A stretch of 32,850 nt of DNA, taken from NCBI GenBank assembly GCA_024686035.1, contig JAIBDW010000015.1:1-32850 (forward strand), in the 5' to 3' direction. Under the pieces are notes generated by a model. The model was given only the letters and a program-made list of their open reading frames with translations. It was not told the origin of the DNA and ran no database searches. Positions 26,847 to 32,850 of the stretch are shown in pieces; position 1 is the first letter of the stretch; each line of letters opens with the position of its first letter. Both the position numbers and the translations under genes were made by a program. The DNA comes from Oceanospirillaceae bacterium. GTDB lineage: Bacteria > Pseudomonadota > Gammaproteobacteria > Pseudomonadales > Balneatricaceae.

Positions 26847-28080
26847 ATTTTTGAGACGTTAAACCTTGCAGGCCAACAGGCCCACGCGCGTGTATCTTGT
26901 CGGTAGAGATACCTATTTCTGCGCCAAGGCCGTATTCAAAACCATCTGCAAAAGCTGAGGATGCATTAATCATAACCGAACTTGAATCCACCCGCGCCAT
27001 AAACTCACGCGCTTTGGTGTAATTTTCACTCACAATGACATCCGTATGGTGGGAACCATAAGCGTTAATATGCTTAATAGCAGCATCCATGCTGGCTACC
27101 ACTTTAATAGACAATATCGGTGCTAGATACTCTGTATACCAATCGTCCTCAGTGGCTGCAACAATGGTGCCGTGGTAGCTACCAATTTGGGCCATCGCTT
27201 GTGGACATAAGCGCAGTTCGATATTAAATTCTTGCAGGCTTTGCGTAAGTTGGGGCAGTATTTCTGCCACACGAGACTCAGCAATTAGCAATGACTCCAT
27301 AGCATTGCATACCCCATATCGGCGGGTTTTAGCATTAATGGCTATGTTAAGGGCTTTGCTGGCGTTCGCTTCATCGTCAATATACACATGGCAATTGCCA
27401 TCCAAATGTTTAATCACAGGTATACACGCTTCGGCACTGACTCGTGTAATTAGGCTTTTACCACCTCTGGGCACGATCACGTCGACATATTCTGTCATGG
27501 TAATCAGCTCACCAACAGCTGCGCGGTCTGTGGTCTCTACCACTTGCACAGATTCTAATGGTAATCCAGCTTCTAGCAAACCTTGCTTTACACATTGGGC
27601 AATGGCTTGGTTTGAATGTGTTGCTTCTGAGCCACCTCTTAAAATTGCAGCATTACCAGACTTAATACATAAACTTGCTGCATCTACCGTAACATTAGGG
27701 CGAGATTCGTAAATAATGCCGACCACACCTAAGGGCACGCGCATTTTACCTAGCTGAATGCCAGAGGGGCGAAAACTCATTTCTGAAATTTCACCAACCG
27801 GGTCTGCAAGCGCTGCAACCTGCTGTAACCCTACCATCATGGCATCAATGCCTTCGTTGGTCACTTTCAGGCGATCCAACATAGCGTCATCAAGGCCCCG
27901 TTCTTGGCCTGCGACTAAATCTTTTTCGTTAGCTGCAATGAGGCTTGATCTGGATGCGTCTAAAGCGTTGGCCATGGCCAATAGCGCTTTATTTTTAGCC
28001 AAGGTTGGCGCTATAGCCAAAACGGCGCTTGCGGCTTTGGCTTGAGCTCCTAGTTTTTGCATATCATCAGCGACAGACAT
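26812..28080 (-). CDS. proA: Glutamate-5-semialdehyde dehydrogenase (gamma-glutamyl phosphate reductase)
   Basis: A 422-residue cytoplasmic enzyme reducing gamma-glutamyl phosphate to glutamate-5-semialdehyde, the second step of proline synthesis from glutamate. The catalytic Cys is C258 in [37 protein letters not shown] and the C-terminal [19 protein letters not shown] are typical. It heads the minus-strand operon running to rodA. An AAGAGA ribosome site and a TATAAT box lie upstream. Confidence 0.97.
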   Translation of the reverse strand: MSVADDMQKLGAQAKAASAVLAIAPTLAKNKALLAMANALDASRSSLIAANEKDLVAGQERGLDDAMLDRLKVTNEGIDAMMVGLQQVAALADPVGEISEMSFRPSGIQLGKMRVPLGVVGIIYESRPNVTVDAASLCIKSGNAAILRGGSEATHSNQAIAQCVKQGLLEAGLPLESVQVVETTDRAAVGELITMTEYVDVIVPRGGKSLITRVSAEACIPVIKHLDGNCHVYIDDEANASKALNIAINAKTRRYGVCNAMESLLIAESRVAEILPQLTQSLQEFNIELRLCPQAMAQIGSYHGTIVAATEDDWYTEYLAPILSIKVVASMDAAIKHINAYGSHHTDVIVSENYTKAREFMARVDSSSVMINASSAFADGFEYGLGAEIGISTDKIHARGPVGLQGLTSQKYVVFGDGHIRT

Positions 28081-28122
28081 GGTTAAAATCTCTTAAAAAT
28101 TAGTTCAAATACTAGCGCGCAT

Positions 28123-28128
28123 ATTATA
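28123..28128 (-). promoter_or_regulatory. Candidate -10 box for the proA-rodA operon
   Basis: On the minus strand a perfect TATAAT lies 43 bases upstream of the proA start, within an AT-rich 100-base gap between ubiX and proA. No good TTGACA-like -35 is seen at 16-18 bases, so activity may depend on a weak -35 or an activator. Confidence 0.4.
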
Positions 28129-28180
28129 GCCTGAATGTAAGCCAAATAGAGTAAAAACGCATTTAATTAATAGAATTTTT

Positions 28181-28822
28181 CTATTCTCCCCAAGCTGGCA
28201 CCAACGTCTGAGGCAGCCCTAGCTGCGAGAGTATTCTTGCCACCACAAAATCAACCATATCGGCCACACTTTGCGGCCTATTATAAAACCCAGGACTTGC
28301 AGGAATAACCACCGCACCCATACGTGTTAATTTAAGCATATGCTCTAGATGGATTTCTGAGTAAGGCGCTTCTCTGGGCACTAAGATTAACTTCCTACGC
28401 TCTTTCAAATGCACATCAGCAGCACGTTCAATCAGATTATTGCTTGCACCACATGCGATTGCCGACAAACTTCCTGTACTGCATGGACACACGACCATAG
28501 CGTCTCCACCACCAGAGCCTGATGCAACTGGAGCCATCCACTGCTGTTTTGCAAACACGCGCAGCTGTCCTTCACTGGCACCATATAAATCAGTAAAAAA
28601 GGCCTGCATCGAAGCTGTTGCCGAAGGCACCTTTAGGTCTGTTTCCGTGGCCAGCACCACTTGTGCGGCTGCAGACACCATCAACGACACCTCGCACTTT
28701 GTCGCCAATAAACATTGCAATAAACGCAAACCGTATTGAGCACCTGAAGCACCAGTGATGGCTAAAGTCACCTTAAGAGGTGCTTCACTATGGGATGAGG
28801 AATGAAAAAGGGTAGGATTCAT
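28181..28822 (-). CDS. ubiX: Flavin prenyltransferase UbiX
   Basis: A 213-residue enzyme that prenylates FMN to the cofactor used by the UbiD decarboxylase in ubiquinone synthesis. Motifs seen are LAITGASGAQYGLRLLQCLL near residue 20, VCPCSTGSLSAIACGASNNL, ERAADVHLKERRKLILVPRE and ASPGFYNRPQSVADMVDFVV, all typical of UbiX/Pad1. It is 100 bases from proA on the same strand and is probably a separate transcription unit. The following gap (28823-29059) is described with fbp. Confidence 0.96.
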   Translation of the reverse strand: MNPTLFHSSSHSEAPLKVTLAITGASGAQYGLRLLQCLLATKCEVSLMVSAAAQVVLATETDLKVPSATASMQAFFTDLYGASEGQLRVFAKQQWMAPVASGSGGGDAMVVCPCSTGSLSAIACGASNNLIERAADVHLKERRKLILVPREAPYSEIHLEHMLKLTRMGAVVIPASPGFYNRPQSVADMVDFVVARILSQLGLPQTLVPAWGE

Positions 28823-28860
28823 AAAATTAATAGCACAATGGATTTCAGACTTATTGTATC

Positions 28861-28941
28861 AGCTAACAGCCCATTAGCTAACACCCTATTAGAACCGTAA
28901 TACCTTATGTCTCTCATCAAGGCGCTTAGCCAGGCAAGGCG
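28861..28941. repeat. Short direct repeats between ubiX and fbp
   Basis: AGCTAACA occurs at 28861 and 28876, and CAAGGCG at 28918 and 28935 (15- and 17-base periods). They lie in the divergent 237-base gap. No strong promoter pair is clear; TATAGT at 29006-29011 is a possible -10 for fbp. The repeats could be regulatory sites or chance. Confidence 0.25.
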
Positions 28942-29059
28942 TCGCGTCAGAACGACATAAAAGAGCTCACAATTAGACTTAAGCCGCAAGACTTTTTGGA
29001 GTAACTATAGTATAGTAGCGCCCAACTTTTAAGCGCCACAATGGACACCTAAAAATCTC

Positions 29060-30040
29060 ATGTTGAGCCTCAATCAAGCCCTTGAGCAAGCCCAAGTTGA
29101 CCCCCAACTTGTATCCGTCGTCGACTCTATTACGATTACTTGTAAGAACATTGCTGAGCGTTTGCGCGGAGGTGCTTTAAGTGGCCTTTATGGCTCTGCT
29201 GAGCAAGAAAACGTTCAAGGTGAAGTGCAAAAAAACTTAGACGTCATTTCCAACGATTTACTCAAACAAGTACTGTTAGCCAATCGCAGTGTGGCTGGCA
29301 TAGCATCTGAAGAAGAAGAAGACGTTATTGCTGGCAACGAAGAAGGGCAATACCTTGTCACCTTTGATCCCTTGGATGGCAGCTCAAACATTGATGTAAA
29401 CGTCACTGTAGGCACTATTTTTTCTATACTGGCGCTACCTGATGACTGCTCCCACGTCACTTGTGACACTTTTTTACAAGCAGGCCACAAACAAATCGCT
29501 GCAGGTTATGTGCTATATGGCCCATCTGTCATTCTTGCTATTACTACAGGCAAAGGAGTGGCAATGTACAATTTAGGTGCAGACGGCGTGTTTTACCAAA
29601 CACAAGATCAAGTGCAAGTGCCTACAGCCACCGCAGAGTTTGCTATTAACATATCTAATCAGCGTTTTTGGCAAGCCCCAATGCAAGCCTATGTTAACGA
29701 CTTACTACTGGGCGAAGAAGGCCCGTTGGGCAAACGCTTTAATATGCGCTGGATCGCCTCAATGGTGGCTGAAGTGCACCGCATTTTGACTCGTGGTGGG
29801 ATCTTTATGTACCCCTACGACAGTCGGGATCCAAGCAAATCTGGCAAGCTGCGCTTAATGTATGAAGGCAACCCCATGAGCTTTCTTATCGAACAAGCAG
29901 GTGGCGCCGCAAGCAACACGTTGCAACCTATCATGGACGTAGAACCCCACCACATTCACCAGCGAGTGCCTGTGATTTTGGGTTCTATAGAAGAAGTTGA
30001 ACGCATTAATCGCTACCACAAAGCTTCATTGCAAGACTAA
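29060..30040 (+). CDS. fbp: Fructose-1,6-bisphosphatase class I
   Basis: A 326-residue gluconeogenic enzyme that hydrolyses fructose-1,6-bisphosphate to fructose-6-phosphate. The metal-binding acidic loop EEEE (84-87) and DPLDGSSNID (103-112) are intact. The substrate region includes RGGIFMYPYDSRDPSKSGKLR and the C-terminal metal Glu lies in MSFLIEQAGGAAS. GGA lies some distance before the ATG. It is 81 bases upstream of ppa on the same strand, and the two may be cotranscribed. Confidence 0.97.
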   Translation: MLSLNQALEQAQVDPQLVSVVDSITITCKNIAERLRGGALSGLYGSAEQENVQGEVQKNLDVISNDLLKQVLLANRSVAGIASEEEEDVIAGNEEGQYLVTFDPLDGSSNIDVNVTVGTIFSILALPDDCSHVTCDTFLQAGHKQIAAGYVLYGPSVILAITTGKGVAMYNLGADGVFYQTQDQVQVPTATAEFAINISNQRFWQAPMQAYVNDLLLGEEGPLGKRFNMRWIASMVAEVHRILTRGGIFMYPYDSRDPSKSGKLRLMYEGNPMSFLIEQAGGAASNTLQPIMDVEPHHIHQRVPVILGSIEEVERINRYHKASLQD

Positions 30041-30043
30041 CCA

Positions 30044-30106
30044 TATTAGTCAAATGCATTAGCTAGTGCAGCGTATTAGTCATCACAGTATTATTAACTA
30101 TTATTA
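30044..30106 (+). repeat. Direct repeats upstream of ppa
   Basis: TATTAGTCA occurs at 30044-30052 and 30074-30082, 30 bases apart (about three helical turns). It is followed by two copies of TATTATTA at 30089 and 30099. This AT-rich gap should hold any ppa promoter, but no convincing -35/-10 pair is seen. The phased repeats could bind a regulator. Confidence 0.3.
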
Positions 30107-30121
30107 GGATCAAACTAGATC

Positions 30122-30649
30122 ATGAGCTATCAGAATATCCCAGCCGGCAAAGACCTACCTAATGACATCTACGTTGTCATTGAAATTCCAGCTAACAGCA
30201 GCCCTGTTAAGTACGAAATTGACAAAGACGCTGATGCTTTATTTGTTGATCGTTTTATGGCCTCGCCAATGTTTTATCCAGCCAACTATGGCTACATTAA
30301 CAACACCCTAGCCGATGATGGCGACGCGCTAGACGTATTGGTTGTTACACCCTACCCTGTAGTCCCTGGTAGCGTGATCCGCTGCCGCCCAGTGGGGGTT
30401 TTAAACATGACCGATGAAGCCGGTGAAGACGCCAAGCTTTTAGCCGTGCCTCATGAAAAACTCACGCAAGCCTACAATGATGTGCAAGACATCACAGACT
30501 TACCAGAAATGCTGCGCAACCAAATCAAAGAATTCTTTGAAAACTACAAAAACCTTGAAAAAGGCAAGTGGGTTAAGGTTGAAAGCTGGGAAGGTGTAGA
30601 GTCTGCAAAAGCTAAAATCCAAGTTGCAGCGGCAGCCTACAAAGGCTAA
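30122..30649 (+). CDS. ppa: Inorganic pyrophosphatase, family I
   Basis: A 175-residue cytoplasmic Mg-dependent enzyme hydrolysing pyrophosphate to phosphate, which drives biosynthetic reactions. Motifs are [40 protein letters not shown] (in two parts: substrate loop and metal site) and [12 protein letters not shown]. The metal signature reads DGDALD, with Ala where Pro is usual in E. coli (DGDPVD); all Asp ligands are kept. Length matches E. coli Ppa. Confidence 0.97.
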   Translation: MSYQNIPAGKDLPNDIYVVIEIPANSSPVKYEIDKDADALFVDRFMASPMFYPANYGYINNTLADDGDALDVLVVTPYPVVPGSVIRCRPVGVLNMTDEAGEDAKLLAVPHEKLTQAYNDVQDITDLPEMLRNQIKEFFENYKNLEKGKWVKVESWEGVESAKAKIQVAAAAYKG

Positions 30650-30657
30650 ACAGTAAC

Positions 30658-30697
30658 AACACCGCCCCTCTTTTGCCCTGGCAATGGGGGCGGCGTT
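30658..30697. terminator. GC-rich hairpin between convergent ppa and DUF2333 gene
   Basis: CCGCCCC pairs with GGGGCGG, with three more outer pairs after one mismatch. An inner TTGCC/GGCAA pairing sits within the 18-base loop. It lies nine bases beyond the ppa stop and four bases from the stop of the minus-strand gene. No T-run follows on the plus strand, so it may act mainly as a bidirectional 3'-end stabiliser. Confidence 0.4.
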
Positions 30698-30700
30698 AAC

Positions 30701-31711
30701 TTATCCTTGAGTTAACAGCTCTCTTAAGTCTATGATCCCTGCATTCGCACGGGATATATAAGAGGCCATGACCAATGAATGATTGGCCAACAAACCAAAT
30801 CCTGAACCATTCAATATCATCGGGCTCCATAGTGTTTCCTGGGTGGCTTCTAACTCACGAATGATCTGACGCAAGCTCACTAGGGCATTTTTCTTTTCTA
30901 GCACTGAGCTAAAGTCCACCTCAATAGCGTGCAACAGCTGTATCAACGCCCAACTGGCTCCACGCGCCTCATAAAACACGTCATCAATTTGAGACCAAGG
31001 TGTTTTAATTTCTAGCTCAACATCAGCGCTGGTAGATTGTGTGGCCGAAGCATCTCCTGCTAAATCTGTATTTAATCGCTTCTGGCCCACACTGGCGCTG
31101 AGTCGCTGGGACAAGCTGCCCAGGCGTGTTTCCACATCACCTAACCATCTGGTTAAATTATCTGCGCGCGCATAAAACTGAGCTTGGCTTTGCTGCTGAT
31201 CAGACAATCGACCAAGATAACGCCCAAGCGCGTCTATGCCAGTGCGATACTCTCCCTCACTTGAGGGCAAAATCCAGCTTTGGCTATCAAAATTGAATTG
31301 TGGCTCTGCCACCGCTAAATCTGCGTCTTCGGTAGATTGGGATTGCGAACGACTAAAGTCTTTACGCAATGCCCTAGATAAATCACGCACTTGAATTAAC
31401 ACGCCATATTCCCAATTAGGAATGTTATCCATCCACACACCAGGCAAAGAGACATCATTAGAGAGATAGCCACCTGGTTTGTCCAGCAAACTAGTGGCTA
31501 CATTTAACAAAGCCGTCGTAGTCGCTGCGCCTGTTACAGCTTGATTGCTAGCAGCTGGCAACGCATCGGGCTCACGATTCCAATAGAAACTTAAGGCTAT
31601 CGCGATCAACACGTACACCATCGCTAAAGCACCCAATGACTTGAGCACCCAGTGACTGCCATCCACATAATCTTCTTTAATGTTACGAATTCCTTGCTTA
31701 ATGCTTAGCAT
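30701..31711 (-). CDS. DUF2333 family inner-membrane protein
   Basis: A 336-residue protein recognised as the DUF2333 family found in Pseudomonas-like gammaproteobacteria. A single transmembrane segment spans about residues 24-43, followed by a long helical extracytoplasmic region. Recognisable stretches include PGGYLSNDVSLPGVWMDNIP, WEYGVLIQVRDLSRALRKDFSRSQS, and the C-terminal LANHSLVMASYISRANAGI. No catalytic motif is seen and the function is unknown. It lies 61 bases downstream of the lipoprotein gene on the same strand, so the two may be cotranscribed. Confidence 0.8.
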   Translation of the reverse strand: MLSIKQGIRNIKEDYVDGSHWVLKSLGALAMVYVLIAIALSFYWNREPDALPAASNQAVTGAATTTALLNVATSLLDKPGGYLSNDVSLPGVWMDNIPNWEYGVLIQVRDLSRALRKDFSRSQSQSTEDADLAVAEPQFNFDSQSWILPSSEGEYRTGIDALGRYLGRLSDQQQSQAQFYARADNLTRWLGDVETRLGSLSQRLSASVGQKRLNTDLAGDASATQSTSADVELEIKTPWSQIDDVFYEARGASWALIQLLHAIEVDFSSVLEKKNALVSLRQIIRELEATQETLWSPMILNGSGFGLLANHSLVMASYISRANAGIIDLRELLTQG

Positions 31712-31772
31712 TGTTTATTTCCTTATGACTACCTTTGATATATTAACCACGACAACCTACGTATACATGCTG

Positions 31773-32771
31773 TTAGTTGGAGTAAATTTCAAGCTCATCT
31801 TTACGCGCTAGGTAGGTGATTTCTACACGTGCTGGCTTAGTGTGTTTTATATTCGCGCGAATACGTTGCTCAGGGTCAGCACTATTCATTATTTTATACA
31901 CCCATCTGGCTTGAGTATCTTTAGGGGCGACAATCAGCATAGTAGCCTGCAGACTTTGGGCTTTTTGTGCCACCAAGGTCAACCACTTAGCCAGCTTTTC
32001 ATCTTGTTGGTTTATCAGTGCAGCCTCCAATAACAAAACTTGAGTCCTCATGATTGGCGTTTCAGTAATAGGCCCTGCCACGGTTGAGATTGCCTTTTTT
32101 GTGACCGGTGCAGCTGCTGTTAAGGTTTTTTCCCTAGCGAGATAATCATCTATAAGGCCTTTCATTGCACTGAGTTTTTGATGCTGAGGATTCACTTTCT
32201 TAGCTCTAGACCAAAACACGCGAGCCTGCTCCACTTTGCCTTTTTTTAAGCTACTCAGTAACAGCTCATAGTATCGTTGGACAATTTTATCTAAAGCGTC
32301 AAGGGCCTGCTTGTTGTTGGGGTCTTGATCCAATACTTGAGTGAGAAAGTAGTAAGCATTTTCTGCCTTGGGTGTTGTTAATTTGTCATTGGAAAAAGCC
32401 CAGCCAGCTTCTCCCAGCAAAAAAACCACACTATCCAAGGCCATACTATTGTCGACTAAAACCTTATTTACTTGTACTTTAATATCGTCATTTTTAAGCA
32501 CAGGCTGCAGTAGAGTAGGATTTTCATCAGCAGCATCTAGAACCCTAGGAGCAAGGGAATCAAGCTTCACAGCAGATATTGGTGTGACTGGGGTATCGAC
32601 CTGTGCCGCTGGTTGGGCAAGTGTCACCCCTTGACTATTTGAGACTGGCTTCCCTTGAGTTTCTATTGGAGACTGTGCAGCGCAGCCTGCAAGAATAACC
32701 AACATGCTGCTAAAAATAACAGAACAAGGGCGCAAGGGTAGACGTGAAGCTGTCAAAATCATAAAAAGCAT
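31773..32771 (-). CDS. Predicted TPR-like lipoprotein of unknown function
   Basis: I do not recognise this 332-residue protein. Its N-terminus has a signal sequence with the lipobox LAGC, giving an acylated Cys at 30; a start at the fourth codon (32762), preceded by TTGGA, is also possible. A Pro/Thr/Val-rich linker of about 60 residues follows. A helical region at about 105-215 resembles tetratricopeptide-type repeats (ENAYYFLTQVLDQDPNNKQA, then QARVFWSRAKKVNPQHQKL). The C-terminal ~90 residues appear alpha/beta (QATMLIVAPKDTQARWVYK). No catalytic motif is seen. After Cys the next residues are Ala-Ala, not Asp, which favours the outer membrane. Confidence 0.72.
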   Translation of the reverse strand: MLFMILTASRLPLRPCSVIFSSMLVILAGCAAQSPIETQGKPVSNSQGVTLAQPAAQVDTPVTPISAVKLDSLAPRVLDAADENPTLLQPVLKNDDIKVQVNKVLVDNSMALDSVVFLLGEAGWAFSNDKLTTPKAENAYYFLTQVLDQDPNNKQALDALDKIVQRYYELLLSSLKKGKVEQARVFWSRAKKVNPQHQKLSAMKGLIDDYLAREKTLTAAAPVTKKAISTVAGPITETPIMRTQVLLLEAALINQQDEKLAKWLTLVAQKAQSLQATMLIVAPKDTQARWVYKIMNSADPEQRIRANIKHTKPARVEITYLARKDELEIYSN

Positions 32772-32850
32772 CCAATGTAGTTTACGCCTATAAGAGTAAC
32801 ATAAGAGGAGCGCAGGAACTTATACTCCCCAAGATATAAATAAACTATAA

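Noticed and set aside
27305-27712. A 135-codon open frame on the plus strand inside proA
   Set aside because: It lies wholly antisense to a well-supported proA, has low-complexity Ala/Ser/Thr-rich composition and no recognisable domain or ribosome site.

Overview
The window looks like a chromosomal segment of a gammaproteobacterium, probably a marine or Pseudomonas-like lineage of moderate G+C. The evidence is gene order. leuS-lptE-holA is followed, on the opposite strand, by the set mltB-rlpA-dacA-ybeD-lipB-lipA and the set proA-nadD-rsfS-rlmH-mrdA-rodA. That is the order I recall from Pseudomonas. I cannot name the species from sequence alone.

Layout. 1-2570: a truncated membrane-anchored sensory protein on the minus strand, divergent from an EAL-CBS-GGDEF cyclic-di-GMP protein. 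2641-2717: tRNA-Arg(ACG) on the minus strand. 2998-7173: leuS-lptE-holA. 7163-9579 (minus): an FAD-dependent D-amino-acid-dehydrogenase-like gene coupled to a saccharopine-reductase-like gene. 9650-14968 (minus): lipA, lipB, ybeD, dacA, rlpA and mltB, covering lipoate synthesis and peptidoglycan processing. 15260-22233 (plus): an eight-gene operon, described below. 22250-28080 (minus): rodA, mrdA (PBP2), rlmH, rsfS, nadD and proA. 28181-28822: ubiX. 29060-30649: fbp and ppa. 30701-32771 (minus): a DUF2333 membrane protein and a TPR-like lipoprotein.

The most interesting region is the operon at 15260-22233. It encodes a DUF1445 protein, PxpA, PxpB, PxpC, a DUF4392 protein, a LysR-type regulator, a D-amino-acid transaminase and an alanine racemase. 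DUF1445 and DUF4392 are the two domains fused in vertebrate D-glutamate cyclase (DGLUCY), which interconverts D-glutamate and 5-oxo-D-proline. PxpABC is the ATP-dependent 5-oxoprolinase that makes L-glutamate. On paper the operon links L-Ala, D-Ala, D-Glu, 5-oxoproline and L-Glu, although the stereochemistry of the 5-oxoproline step is unresolved. It lies between rodA and mltB, inside a cell-wall cluster that is normally contiguous. The PBP5 gene dacA (whose family product releases D-Ala) and a DadA-like oxidase gene are nearby. I infer a dedicated D-glutamate/5-oxoproline salvage or overflow route tied to cell-wall D-amino acids. This is a hypothesis, not a demonstrated function.

The upstream region of the operon (14969-15259) carries phased TCTATCA motifs and an ATAG-N7-CTAT palindrome, which are good candidates for LysR-type operator sites. 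I saw no CRISPR array, insertion sequence, phage gene or obviously frameshifted gene.
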